From contig PXTG01000026.1 of NCBI GenBank assembly GCA_003023365.1, positions 1 to 42,007 on the forward strand: a stretch of DNA of 42,007 nt. Reading direction: 5' to 3'. Source of the stretch: Bacteroidetes bacterium QH_7_62_13. Lineage in GTDB: Bacteria > Bacteroidota > Rhodothermia > Rhodothermales > Salinibacteraceae. Under the pieces are notes generated by a model. The model saw only the letters and a program-made list of their open reading frames with translations, searched no databases and was not told the DNA's origin. A program made the position numbers and the translations under genes. Positions 28,469 through 37,764 of this stretch are shown in pieces. Each line of letters opens with the position of its first letter. Position 1 is the stretch's first letter.

Positions 28469-29355
28469 ACGGGATGCCAGGTGGTCTTAAACTCGACGAA
28501 CGGGGTCATCCAGTACGGAGACTGACTGTCCTCCAGACGCCACTCGGCGGCCGTTCGGTCCGGGCGAAACTCGAGGCGAGTCACACTGTCGGCCCCTTCT
28601 GTTTCAAGAACCGTGCGCTCCTCAGCGGAGGCCCCTACGCTCAAAATTGCGTCCACGTCCCGGTGCCCGCCGACGTGCTCGCGGAGCTCGGTGCGGTGGC
28701 CGGTGAGGACGTTGACGACACCGCCCGGCACGTCGCTCGTTTCGAGCACCTCCGCAACGTCGAGGGAAAGAGTAGGAGCGTCATTGTCGACGATTAAGAC
28801 TACGGCGTTGCCCGTGACAACGATCGGGGCCATACAGGAAACGAGGCCCAGGAGCGGCGCATGCTCCGGCACGAAGGCCGCGACGACACCGGTCGGCTCC
28901 GGCACCGAAAAGTCAAAGTGGGAGGTGGCCACAGGATTCACCGTCCCGAACACCTGTGCAAATTTGTCCGACCATCCCGCGTACCAGAGCAGCCGGTCGA
29001 TCGCTACGTCCAGTTCCGCCTCGGCCTCCTCGCGTCCGTAGCCGACAACCTCGATAAGCTCCTCGGCAAACGCCTGCCGGCGGGATTCCAGCATCTCCCC
29101 CATCCGATACAGGATCTGCCCACGGTTGAACGCGCTGCGCGAGGCCCACCCCTCCTGCGCCTCGCGGGCGGCGACCACCGCGTCTCGAAAGTCTTTGCGT
29201 GACGCGCGACAAATATTAGCCACGAACTCGCCTCGATAGTCTTGGGCGGTTATGTATCGTCCGCTTTCGGTTCGGGGGAAGGCCCCGTCGATGTAGAGTT
29301 TCCGGGTTTTGTAGACGGGGAGCCGTTCGTGGACGGTGTCGTTTTGGGTTGCCAT
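28459..29355 (-). CDS. Truncated, non-catalytic aldehyde-dehydrogenase-like protein (ALDH16 second-domain-like)
   Basis: RKLYIDGAFPRTESGRYI...FVANICRASRKDFRDAVVAAREAQEGWASRSAFNRGQILYRMGEML, PEPTGVVAAFVPEHAPLLGLV; lacks the catalytic-Cys domain; 298 aa. Confidence 0.8.
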   Translation of the reverse strand: MATQNDTVHERLPVYKTRKLYIDGAFPRTESGRYITAQDYRGEFVANICRASRKDFRDAVVAAREAQEGWASRSAFNRGQILYRMGEMLESRRQAFAEELIEVVGYGREEAEAELDVAIDRLLWYAGWSDKFAQVFGTVNPVATSHFDFSVPEPTGVVAAFVPEHAPLLGLVSCMAPIVVTGNAVVLIVDNDAPTLSLDVAEVLETSDVPGGVVNVLTGHRTELREHVGGHRDVDAILSVGASAEERTVLETEGADSVTRLEFRPDRTAAEWRLEDSQSPYWMTPFVEFKTTWHPVGR

Positions 29356-30854
29356 GATTGTGACTGGACGTTGAGGTACGGAAGCAGACCGTGAACGCCG
29401 CCTTCGCGGCCGAAGCCGCTCTCTTTGTATCCCCCAAAGGGACTGGCGGGATCAAACTTGTTGAAGGTATTGCCCCAAATCACTCCGTTTTTCAGGGCCT
29501 TCGAGATGGAGAAGAGCTTTGATCCTTTATCGCTCCAGATGCCGGAGGCGAGGCCGTACTCCGTGTTGTTGGCCCGCTCCACGGCCTCGTCCGGCGTCCG
29601 GAAGGTGGTCACCGAGAGAACCGGCCCGAAGATTTCCTCCTGGGCGATCCGGTGGCTCTGCGTGACGTCGGTGAAGAAGGTAGGCGGGAACCAGAAACCG
29701 CGGTCCGGAAGATCGCACTCCGGCTGATACTTCTCGGCGCCCTCCTTCTCGCCGACGTCTACCAAGCGCCGGATCTTCTCAAGCTGCTGCTTCGAATTGA
29801 TGGCGCCGATATCGGTGTTCTTGTCCAGGGGATGTCCCACCCGCAGCGTCGAAATGCGGTGACGCAACTTCTGGATGACCTCGTCGGCCACACTCTCCTG
29901 CACCAACAGCCGCGAGCCCGCACAGCACACGTGGCCCTGGTTGAAATAGATGCCGTCCACAATGCCCTCCACGGCCTGGTCGATCGGGGCGTCCTCGAAG
30001 ATGATGTTCGCGCCCTTGCCGCCCAACTCCAGCGTGAGCCGCTTTTTCGACCCGGCAAGTTGCTTCTGGATCTGCTTTCCTACGGAGGTGGAGCCGGTAA
30101 ACGCCACCTTGTCCACGTCGTCGTGCTCGACGATGGCGGCGCCCACATCCCCGGCCCCGTGCACAATGTTAACGACCCCGGGGGGTAACCCGGCCTCCTG
30201 CATAATTTCGGCGAGCTTGATGGCCGTGAGGGGCGTCGTCTCGGCGGGCTTCAGGACGACGGTGTTACCCGTGGCCAGGGCCGGGGCAATCTTCCAGGCC
30301 GCCATGAGCAGCGGAAAGTTCCAGGGGATGATCTGACCGCAGACACCGAGGGGGCGGGGACGGCCCGGCCCGGGGAGCGCGTATTCAAGCTTGTCGGCCC
30401 AGCCGGCGTAGTGGAAGAAATGGGCCGCCACAAGCGGAATGTCCATGTCGCGGGATTCGCGAATCGGCTTGCCCCCATCCATCGATTCAAGGACGGCAAA
30501 CTCGCGGGACTTCTCTTTGATCATCCGCCCAATACGGAAGATATACTTCGCCCGCTCGCTGCCGGGCAAGTCCCGCCAGTGGGAGTCGTAGGCCCGCCGG
30601 GCCGCGTTCACGGCGCGGTCGACGGTGGCCTCGGTCGCACGTCCAACCTCGGCGAGCGTCTCTTCGGTGGCGGGACTGATTGACGGGAAATAGTCGTCCG
30701 CCTCGTGGAATTCCCCACCAATGAAGGCTCCGTACCGGTCCGCTAGACGAACATGGTCGGCGGATTGCGGGGCTGGGGCGTATTCCCACCGGTCGCCAAA
30801 CAGGAGCTCGCGCGCGGTATCAGCGGTATCAGGGGCCGCCTCGATTTCGGACAT
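29250..30854 (-). CDS. Catalytic aldehyde dehydrogenase (ALDH16 first-domain-like)
   Basis: CGQIIPWNFPLLMAAWKIAPALATGNTVVLKPAE, LTLELGGKGANIIFEDA, NQGHVCCAGSRLLV, PFGGYKESGFGREGG. Overlaps the next ORF by 106 nt. Confidence 0.93.
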   Translation of the reverse strand: MSEIEAAPDTADTARELLFGDRWEYAPAPQSADHVRLADRYGAFIGGEFHEADDYFPSISPATEETLAEVGRATEATVDRAVNAARRAYDSHWRDLPGSERAKYIFRIGRMIKEKSREFAVLESMDGGKPIRESRDMDIPLVAAHFFHYAGWADKLEYALPGPGRPRPLGVCGQIIPWNFPLLMAAWKIAPALATGNTVVLKPAETTPLTAIKLAEIMQEAGLPPGVVNIVHGAGDVGAAIVEHDDVDKVAFTGSTSVGKQIQKQLAGSKKRLTLELGGKGANIIFEDAPIDQAVEGIVDGIYFNQGHVCCAGSRLLVQESVADEVIQKLRHRISTLRVGHPLDKNTDIGAINSKQQLEKIRRLVDVGEKEGAEKYQPECDLPDRGFWFPPTFFTDVTQSHRIAQEEIFGPVLSVTTFRTPDEAVERANNTEYGLASGIWSDKGSKLFSISKALKNGVIWGNTFNKFDPASPFGGYKESGFGREGGVHGLLPYLNVQSQSWQPKTTPSTNGSPSTKPGNSTSTGPSPEPKADDT

Positions 30855-30911
30855 GATAGGATGGAGCAAATTCGAAAATGCGCAAGGGAGATCGTTCTCA
30901 AAACGATCCGC

Positions 30912-31829
30912 TTACCCAAGAGACAGGTACCGCTTCGAATGGTAGCGGCCCTGCCGCTCCTTCTCCAATTGCAGCAGCAAATCGTTGAGGAGTGAAGAAG
31001 CACCAATACGGAAGCGGTCGGCCGTCAACCAATCGTCCCCAAGGACTTCTTTGACCATCACCAAATAACGAAGGGCCGTTTTGGCGTCTCGGATTCCCCC
31101 TGCGGGCTTCATCCCCACCTTCTGCCCGGTGTCAAGGTAGTGATCCCGGATCGTCTCAAGCATGACCAAGGTCACCGGCATCGTGGCCGCTGGTTTTATT
31201 TTCCCCGTGGAGGTTTTGATGAAATCGGCGCCCGCGTCGATCGCAATCTGACTCGCCAAGCGAACGGCGTCGTAGGTCTCAAGCTCTCCCGTCTCCAAAA
31301 TGACCTTGAGATGGGCGTCGCCCGAAGCAACCGCCAGTTCTCTGATCTCCTCGTGAACGCGCTCGTACCGGCCCGAGAGGAACGCATTCCGGTTCATCAC
31401 AACGTCGATTTCGTCGGCCCCGGCGTCCCGAACGCGCTTCACCTCCTCCACGCGCTCTTCGAGTGCCGCCTGTCCACTCGGAAAGTAGCTAGCCACCGAG
31501 GCCACATTGACGTCCGTTCCCGCCACCTGCTCCCGCGCAATCTCCACCATCGGCGGATAGACACAGACGGCCCCAACAGAGGGGTAATCCTGATCACTAT
31601 GGGGGGCTGGCGTCAACGCTTTCTGACAGAGAGACCGAACCTTTCCTGGCGTGTCTGCCCCCTCCAATGTGGTCAGGTCCAGCATCGTAATGAGCATCCG
31701 CAGTCCCTGGACTTTCGCCTCCGTCTTAATGCTGCGCGTAGCAAGGCGATCCGCCCGTTCGTTGGCGGCCACCTCGTCTACGGTTGGGACCTGCGGCGGA
31801 CGGTAATCCGGCTCATCAGTGCTACTCAT
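30912..31829 (-). CDS. deoC: Deoxyribose-phosphate aldolase
   Basis: MLDLTTLEGADTPGKVRSLC, VGAVCVYPPMVE, VASYFPSGQ, GADEIDVVMN, KVILETGEL, ADFIKTSTGK, KPAGGIRD. Confidence 0.95.
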   Translation of the reverse strand: MSSTDEPDYRPPQVPTVDEVAANERADRLATRSIKTEAKVQGLRMLITMLDLTTLEGADTPGKVRSLCQKALTPAPHSDQDYPSVGAVCVYPPMVEIAREQVAGTDVNVASVASYFPSGQAALEERVEEVKRVRDAGADEIDVVMNRNAFLSGRYERVHEEIRELAVASGDAHLKVILETGELETYDAVRLASQIAIDAGADFIKTSTGKIKPAATMPVTLVMLETIRDHYLDTGQKVGMKPAGGIRDAKTALRYLVMVKEVLGDDWLTADRFRIGASSLLNDLLLQLEKERQGRYHSKRYLSLG

Positions 31830-31886
31830 TCCGTGTGGGGTCTTGGGAAACGTGCTACACGAGCGAGGGCTCCCCTCCTCGATCCG

Positions 31887-31918
31887 CTGCGCCCCTGTGA
31901 ATCGCTTCGCGGGCGCAG
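31887..31918 (-). terminator. GC-rich hairpin downstream of the response regulator
   Basis: CTGCGCCC-(16 nt)-GGGCGCAG perfect 8-bp stem, about 30 nt after the minus-strand stop; no strong U-tract. Confidence 0.35.
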
Positions 31919-31948
31919 TGGTTCTCGGAATCTGTTTGGGCCGTCGGG

Positions 31949-33337
31949 TTACCGCTCGACGACCTCATCCAGGTTATACCGTTTGCGCTTGTCCCAAAGG
32001 GTCTTTTTCGAAATTCCAAGATCCTCGGCAATGTCGGCGTAACTGTCATCGGCCCGGGCCTCGAGGGTCTGCCGGATGTAGGCCTTCTCCACCTCCTTCA
32101 ACGTGCGGCCAGGGGGAAACTGAAACGCATCGTCCGAGATGCGGACACCATCCAGTCGCCCCGGCGGGGCAAGCGTCATATCCTCGTCCCCAATGAGTTC
32201 ACCGTCGGTGAAAATCATGGCCCGCTCCAACACATTGCGCAGCTCCCGGACATTCCCGGGCCAGGTGTGATCGTAAAGCTTTTCCTGAGCGGCGTCCGTG
32301 AATCCCTGCACGTTTTTGCCAAATTCTTGGTTAAACTCCGCCACCATCTCGCGTGCAATAAGCATCACGTCGTCCCCCATCCGACGAAGGGGGGGCAGCT
32401 TCACGTTCACCACATTAATTCGGTAAAACAGGTCCTTGCGGAACGTATCCTGCTTCACACTCTCCTCCAGATCAGAATTCGTCGCACACAGGATTCGCAC
32501 GTCGGCCGAAAGGTCTTCCACACCGCCCAACCGCCGGAACTGTCGGCTTTCGAGGAAGGAAAGCAACTTCGCCTGCAGGGCCATGCTCATTGAATCAATC
32601 TCGTCGAGGAAGAGCGTGCCCTGATCGGCCACCTCGATGAGTCCCTCCTTCGAATCGCGCGCATCCGTGAAGGCGCCTTCCTCGTACCCAAAGAGTTCGG
32701 CTTCCAGGAGATTGTCCGGAAGAGCAGCGCAATTGATGTCCGTAAACGACTCTTTCGCCCTGGGGGAGTTGTAGTGAAGCGTCTTCGCCGCGAGATTTTT
32801 TCCCGTTCCGGTCTCTCCGGTGAAGAGCACCGTCGTGTCGGAGGCGTTACAGAGGGTCTCGATTGTGTCCCGAACCCGCACAATCGGATCGCTTTCTCCC
32901 AAGATGCCCTCGATGGGAAAGGCCTGTTGCTGCTCCGTTTTAATCTGCTCCAGTTCCTGCTGCGCCCCGTAGAGCTCGATCGACTTTTCGAGCAGGGCGC
33001 GCATTTCTTCCAGGTTGACGGGCTTTTCGATGTAGTGGAACGCCCCCTGACGCATGGCCTCCACGGCCGTCTGCACGGAAGAGTGTGCCGTCATAATGAT
33101 CACCGGAACGTCGAGCTCTCGCTCCTGCAACGTCTCCAGAAGCTCGACACCGTTCATCTCCGGCATCATCATGTCGGCCACCACAACGTCGGGGTCGTCG
33201 GCGCCGTCGTCGAGGGCGTCCAACATAGAGACCGGATTCAAAAACGCTTCGACCTCGTAGCCATCCCGCTCTAGAACATTTGAGAACAAGTTGCCGATTT
33301 TAGGTTCGTCGTCAACGACAAAAATTCGCTTGTTCAT
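31949..33337 (-). CDS. Sigma-54-dependent NtrC-family response regulator
   Basis: Receiver domain (FVVDDEPKIGNLFSNVLERDGYEVEAF, VVVADMMMPEMNGVEL), AAA+ GETGTGKN, YEEGAFTDARDSKEGLIEVADQGTLFLDEIDSM, C-terminal HTH YADIAEDLGISKKTLWDKRKRY. Confidence 0.94.
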   Translation of the reverse strand: MNKRIFVVDDEPKIGNLFSNVLERDGYEVEAFLNPVSMLDALDDGADDPDVVVADMMMPEMNGVELLETLQERELDVPVIIMTAHSSVQTAVEAMRQGAFHYIEKPVNLEEMRALLEKSIELYGAQQELEQIKTEQQQAFPIEGILGESDPIVRVRDTIETLCNASDTTVLFTGETGTGKNLAAKTLHYNSPRAKESFTDINCAALPDNLLEAELFGYEEGAFTDARDSKEGLIEVADQGTLFLDEIDSMSMALQAKLLSFLESRQFRRLGGVEDLSADVRILCATNSDLEESVKQDTFRKDLFYRINVVNVKLPPLRRMGDDVMLIAREMVAEFNQEFGKNVQGFTDAAQEKLYDHTWPGNVRELRNVLERAMIFTDGELIGDEDMTLAPPGRLDGVRISDDAFQFPPGRTLKEVEKAYIRQTLEARADDSYADIAEDLGISKKTLWDKRKRYNLDEVVER

Positions 33338-33356
33338 AGAGAGGCAGGATGTCTGA

Positions 33357-33416
33357 TTTGGAAAATATGGCCAGAGGCAACGTTACAAAAAGTACTCTCG
33401 GAGGGATATTTCCAAA
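33357..33416. repeat. Imperfect inverted repeat upstream of the response regulator
   Basis: tttggaaaatat (33357-33368) and atatttccaaa (33406-33416), 11-bp match with a 1-nt bulge. Confidence 0.45.
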
Positions 33417-33607
33417 CCCGGGATGGTAATCTTACAAATTGAGAGTCATTTTGTACGCCCTTGCTTGAGAATTGACGGGGAAGAGGACCGATAGGATTCC
33501 TGTCAAATCAATTTGCTCCAGAAAATCAATCTTTCAAGATGGTCGGAGGAGGCGGTTTCGTCGGGGGGGCGCAGATCAACAACTCTACAACCCTGCCGTA
33601 TGACGAC

Positions 33608-33637
33608 GGCGGATTCCCGTTCATTCTGTTATCCGCC
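33608..33637 (+). other. Hairpin immediately upstream of the btuF-like start
   Basis: GGCGGAT-(16 nt)-ATCCGCC, perfect 7-bp stem, 14 nt before ATG at 33652. Confidence 0.4.
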
Positions 33638-33651
33638 ATCTGCATTTGCCC

Positions 33652-34632
33652 ATGGTTCTCCACCGGTCTGCGCTTGCCCTGGCGGTCCTGTTGGTTGTAG
33701 GGGCTTGCGGAACGTCGAACTCTGATCGGTCCGACACTGTCGGAACCGACGACCTTGGCCGAACCGTCGAAATTGCCCCCCCAATCGAGCGCACGATCTC
33801 ACTCGCTCCCAATCTCACCGAACTGATCTACGCAGCAGGGGCTGGATCCACCCTCGTCGCCGTGACGTCATCCGACGACTACCCCCCTGCCGTGGACTCG
33901 CTCGACCGCGTGAGTGCACTGCCCATCGACTTCGAAGCCGTTGCAACCAAAAGTCCGGATCTCGTCCTCGCCACCGACCAAATCAACCCCCCCGGTGATA
34001 CGGAGACGTTCGAGGCGCTTGACGTTCCCATTTATTTTTTCTCCTTCGACTCCCTCGATGATGTCTTCGACGCGCTCCGGACGACGGGATCTCTTATAGG
34101 AACGGAAGCCCGGGCGCGAGACAGTGCTCAGGCACTCGAACGACAGTTGTCGGCACTCCGCGCTCGCACCGACTCTCTCTCTTCCGAGGAGCGCCCCCGC
34201 GTCCTCGTGCTGATCGGAGACGATACCCTCTACAGCTTCGGTGCGGGAAGTTACATCCATGAACTCGTGGAGGTTGCAGGCGGGCGCAGCATCACGGCGT
34301 CTATCGAGACGAAAGCTCCTACGTTGAGCGAAGAATTTGTTCTCACCGAAAAGCCAGACGTGATCGTCGGCGCTTGGGGGTCGAACTACGATTCCGACCG
34401 CCTTCTGGAACTGCACCCGACGTGGGACGTCGTCCCGGCTGTTCGAAACGGCCGGGGGTACGGCCTTCCGTCCAATCTGCTCCTACGACCCGGTCCCCGC
34501 CTCTTGCAGGGTGCGCGGCGAATGGCCGCTCACCTCCACCCGGACCGGTTCGGGGATCTCGATCGCCCGTCCGTGCGAGCCGATTCACCGATCTCTTCGC
34601 CGTCCGCAAAAACCACTGCTGTTGAACGATGA
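33652..34632 (+). CDS. btuF: Cobalamin/iron-type ABC transporter substrate-binding lipoprotein
   Basis: Lipobox LLVVGACGT; DDLGRTVEIAPPIERTISLAPNLTELIYAAGAGSTLVAVTSSDDYPP. Confidence 0.87.
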   Translation: MVLHRSALALAVLLVVGACGTSNSDRSDTVGTDDLGRTVEIAPPIERTISLAPNLTELIYAAGAGSTLVAVTSSDDYPPAVDSLDRVSALPIDFEAVATKSPDLVLATDQINPPGDTETFEALDVPIYFFSFDSLDDVFDALRTTGSLIGTEARARDSAQALERQLSALRARTDSLSSEERPRVLVLIGDDTLYSFGAGSYIHELVEVAGGRSITASIETKAPTLSEEFVLTEKPDVIVGAWGSNYDSDRLLELHPTWDVVPAVRNGRGYGLPSNLLLRPGPRLLQGARRMAAHLHPDRFGDLDRPSVRADSPISSPSAKTTAVER

Positions 34633-35654
34633 AACGTCCCTGGCTCGTCGGCCTCGGGCTGGGGGCGGCTCTGTTCGGCACCGTAGGGGTGGCCGTTTCA
34701 GTGGGCAGCACCGCGATTGGCTGGACGAACGTATACGAGGTATTGGGCCGTCACCTCTTAGGTCTGGAGACCGACGTGAGCCCCACCGTCGATCGGATCG
34801 TCTGGCAACTACGGCTGCCCCGGGCCGTTCTTGCCGGGATTGTTGGGGGCGGTCTCTCTATCGTCGGGGTGGCCATGCAAACGCTGGTACGGAATCCGTT
34901 GGCAGAACCTTACATCCTAGGGATTTCGAGTGGGGCGTCTGCTGGCGCCTCGCTTTTCTATCTGGGCTTCCTCCCCCCCCTCCTCTCCGAAACACTCACG
35001 ATGCCGGTCGCGGCGTTTCTCGGGGGGCTGGCGTCAATCAGCCTCGTTTACCTCGTCGCACAGGACGGCCCGCGCGTCTCTGTGGCGCGACTACTCCTGG
35101 CCGGCGTGGCCATGTCCGCCCTAATGGGGTCCCTTACCTCCTTCATCACCTTTTCCTCTCCGGAGCCCGATAAATTACGGGCCGTTCTCTTCTGGCTGCT
35201 CGGCTCACTGAACGGCGCGCGCTGGATCGAACTCCCCATTCCCGCTCTGGCGACGGGACTCGGTCTCATCTGCCTTCTGGGCCTCGCGCGCCCCCTCGAC
35301 GCGATGCTCGTGGGGGAAGAGCCCGCCCAGAGCCTCGGCATGCCCGTGGAGGCACTCAAGAAAGGCATCATCGTCCTCGCTGCGCTGGTAACCGGCACCC
35401 TTGTGGCCGTCTCCGGTGCGATCGGTTTCGTCGGACTCATCGTCCCCCATGCGGTACGTCTTCTGGCCGGCGTCCCTCATCGTCGATTGGTCCCCCTCAG
35501 CTTCCTTTCGGGCGCCATCTTCCTCTGCTGGGCCGATATCGCCGCCCGCACGATTCTCCCCGCTCAAGAGTTGCCCGTCGGCATCCTCACGGCCCTTTGC
35601 GGGGTCCCCTTCTTCCTGGCCCTGCTGCGCCGCCGGAACTACAGATTCGGATAG
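34629..35654 (+). CDS. btuC: FecCD/BtuC-family ABC transporter permease
   Basis: RLPRAVLAGIVGGGLSIVGVAMQTLVRNPLAEPYILGISSGASAGA, GAIGFVGLIVPHAVRLLAG; 4-bp overlap with the upstream gene. Confidence 0.94.
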   Translation: MKRPWLVGLGLGAALFGTVGVAVSVGSTAIGWTNVYEVLGRHLLGLETDVSPTVDRIVWQLRLPRAVLAGIVGGGLSIVGVAMQTLVRNPLAEPYILGISSGASAGASLFYLGFLPPLLSETLTMPVAAFLGGLASISLVYLVAQDGPRVSVARLLLAGVAMSALMGSLTSFITFSSPEPDKLRAVLFWLLGSLNGARWIELPIPALATGLGLICLLGLARPLDAMLVGEEPAQSLGMPVEALKKGIIVLAALVTGTLVAVSGAIGFVGLIVPHAVRLLAGVPHRRLVPLSFLSGAIFLCWADIAARTILPAQELPVGILTALCGVPFFLALLRRRNYRFG

Positions 35655-35685
35655 GCGGCCCCGTCCCGAGAAACGCCCCACGCCT

Positions 35686-37128
35686 TCACCGTGCATCCGT
35701 ATCGGCCTGAACAGTCGAGACCGGGCCCTCATCGGGAATTTGCACCGTGGACGCTTCCGAAGTTGTCGCGACGGTGCGAACGGCAGGTTCTACCCGGCGG
35801 TGAAACCGCCCAACCAATAACACCGCCGCCGCGGCCAGCCCGACGACCAGGCCCCACCACAATCCCTCAGGGCTCCCGGCGGTCACGCCCCAGTAGTACC
35901 CCGTCGTGAGGCCGATGCCCCAGTACGTAACCAGAGCGACCCCCATCGGCACCCGCGTGTCTTTCAGTCCCTGGAGCGCCCCGTGGGCCGCCACCTGAAG
36001 GCCGTCAAACATCTGGAAAATCGCCGCGACCCCCAGTAGGCGCACCGCCAGCGCGATCACGTCGGCGTTCTTCGGGGCAGACAGATCCAGGTACAACCCC
36101 ACGATGGGGCGGGGAAAAGTCACAAACACCGTGGCCGTAATCGCCATGAACACCGTTGCCAGCCCCATCGCGACGCCGCCTGCCCGCCGGGCCGAGGCCG
36201 CATCGTTTCGTCCGGCGGCCTGACCAACCCGTACGGTCCCGGCCATCCCAATGCCCAGCGGCACCATAAAGGTGAACGCTGCGCATTGGAGGGCAACCTG
36301 ATGGGCGGCGAGGGCGGTCGTCCCGAGCGTTCCCATCATCACGGTCGTCACCAAAAAGAGGCTGGACTCAATCCCGCGGGACACTCCCATCGGTCCCCCG
36401 ATGCGTAAAAGCTCTCCCAAATAGGCGCGGTCCGGACGACGGAAACGCCGAAAGATGTCGTACTCGGAAAACGGGCGTACGCGATGGACGAACCCCGATA
36501 GGGCCCCGAAGAGTGCGTTGAATACAATCGTTGTTGCCCATCCGGTGCCGGACAGTCCAAGGGCCGGGAGTCCCCAATGCCCAAACATTAGCAACTCGTT
36601 TGCCGCTACGTTGAGCCCAACACCGATCAGGGTAATCACGGTCACGGGAAGGGGGCGCGAAAGCCCCTCAACAAAGCTCCGAAGTCCCGCAAAGCCCAGG
36701 AATGGAAGGACGCCCCATCGGGCGGCGCGCAGGTACGACATGGCTCCGTCCACCGCCACCTCATTCTGGCCGGACCAGACCAGAATTGGCCTCAGAATAC
36801 TCAAAAACCCAAAGATGAGTATACCCAGGCAAAGGCAAAGCCACAGTCCCTGACGCACGCTTCGCGACGCAACAACCGGGTCTCGTGCCCCTACTGCCTG
36901 CGAAACCATCGGCCCCACGGCGCGAATCGTACCCATCCCGACGGTTCCGAAAAAGAAAAAGACGGTGTGCCCCAGGGCTACTCCCGCCAGGGCATCGGGC
37001 CCGAGGCGCCCGACCATCACTGTGTCTACGAAGCCCATGGAGATGAACGCCAGCTGGGCTGCCACAATCGGGCCGGCCAACTGCAGGGTCGATCGGAGCT
37101 CGCGGCGCAACGAGGAAATTGCAAACAC
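35686..37128 (-). CDS. MATE-family multidrug efflux transporter
   Basis: LAGPIVAAQLAFISMGFVDTVMVGRLGPDALAGVALG; ~12-TM protein, 480 aa. Confidence 0.92.
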   Translation of the reverse strand: MFAISSLRRELRSTLQLAGPIVAAQLAFISMGFVDTVMVGRLGPDALAGVALGHTVFFFFGTVGMGTIRAVGPMVSQAVGARDPVVASRSVRQGLWLCLCLGILIFGFLSILRPILVWSGQNEVAVDGAMSYLRAARWGVLPFLGFAGLRSFVEGLSRPLPVTVITLIGVGLNVAANELLMFGHWGLPALGLSGTGWATTIVFNALFGALSGFVHRVRPFSEYDIFRRFRRPDRAYLGELLRIGGPMGVSRGIESSLFLVTTVMMGTLGTTALAAHQVALQCAAFTFMVPLGIGMAGTVRVGQAAGRNDAASARRAGGVAMGLATVFMAITATVFVTFPRPIVGLYLDLSAPKNADVIALAVRLLGVAAIFQMFDGLQVAAHGALQGLKDTRVPMGVALVTYWGIGLTTGYYWGVTAGSPEGLWWGLVVGLAAAAVLLVGRFHRRVEPAVRTVATTSEASTVQIPDEGPVSTVQADTDAR

Positions 37129-37284
37129 CGAACTACGGGTACGAGGAGAGACACGGGAATGGGTGTGTACCCGCGGAGTAGCTCGTCGTTTTCAGAAAAC
37201 AGAGGGAGCCGTTCGAACTCACCACGTCTTCGTCCATCTCTCGTCTCCTAAGCCACCAGCTTAGAAGTAGAGAGAAACGGGGCG

Positions 37285-37308
37285 CGGACTCGTACCTGCC
37301 CGAGTCCG
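37285..37308 (-). other. Hairpin between the small membrane protein and the MATE gene
   Basis: CGGACTCG-tacctgcc-CGAGTCCG perfect 8-bp stem; could be a terminator or a 5'-leader element. Confidence 0.45.
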
Positions 37309-37476
37309 AATGAGCGTTCGTGAACAGTTTTTGAACGACGGGTCGTGAAAGTTCGCCCGACAATGCGTGAGGGTCCGACCTGCCATTTTCTGCCGCCTAA
37401 CAAATGCCAGACGCACCTCTCCGTTCAAGAGGAACGTCGATCTTACAACAGACGAAGACGCTCCTCCGACTGCCCC

Positions 37477-37764
37477 CTATCGCCCCTCCTCAGTGTCTTC
37501 AACGAACTGATCCATCCGTTCTTCCGAAGGTTTTTCGTCGGAGGGCGCTACTCCGGCTGTGCCCTGCTCCGACGACTGTCCCGCCGTTGCTTCTCCCTCC
37601 CCGGACGAACCGGTAAGATGCGAGTACAAAACAGCCGCAAGCAGTAGGTTGATAAGTACGAAGAACAGAATGGCAAAGAGGACTACGCCCGGTTCGAGCT
37701 CAAAATCAACGCGTTCTGCGGATTGCAATGGAAGAAGCAGAAGGCTGGGACCGATTTCAGTCAT
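37477..37764 (-). CDS. Small single-TM membrane protein
   Basis: 95 aa; VVLFAILFFVLINLLLAAVLYSHL TM and acidic C-terminal tail. Confidence 0.55.
   Translation of the reverse strand: MTEIGPSLLLLPLQSAERVDFELEPGVVLFAILFFVLINLLLAAVLYSHLTGSSGEGEATAGQSSEQGTAGVAPSDEKPSEERMDQFVEDTEEGR

Noticed and set aside
28459-29355. Short ALDH as a random truncated pseudogene
   Set aside because: Length and domain content fit the known non-catalytic second domain of ALDH16-type proteins, and the frame is intact.
33338-33645. Possible cobalamin riboswitch upstream of btuF
   Set aside because: No recognisable B12-box-like core in the leader; only a simple hairpin is seen.
34973-34980. C8 homopolymer in btuC as a phase-variation tract
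   Set aside because: Short, encodes conserved-looking Leu/Pro codons, frame intact; not enough to claim contingency-locus behaviour.
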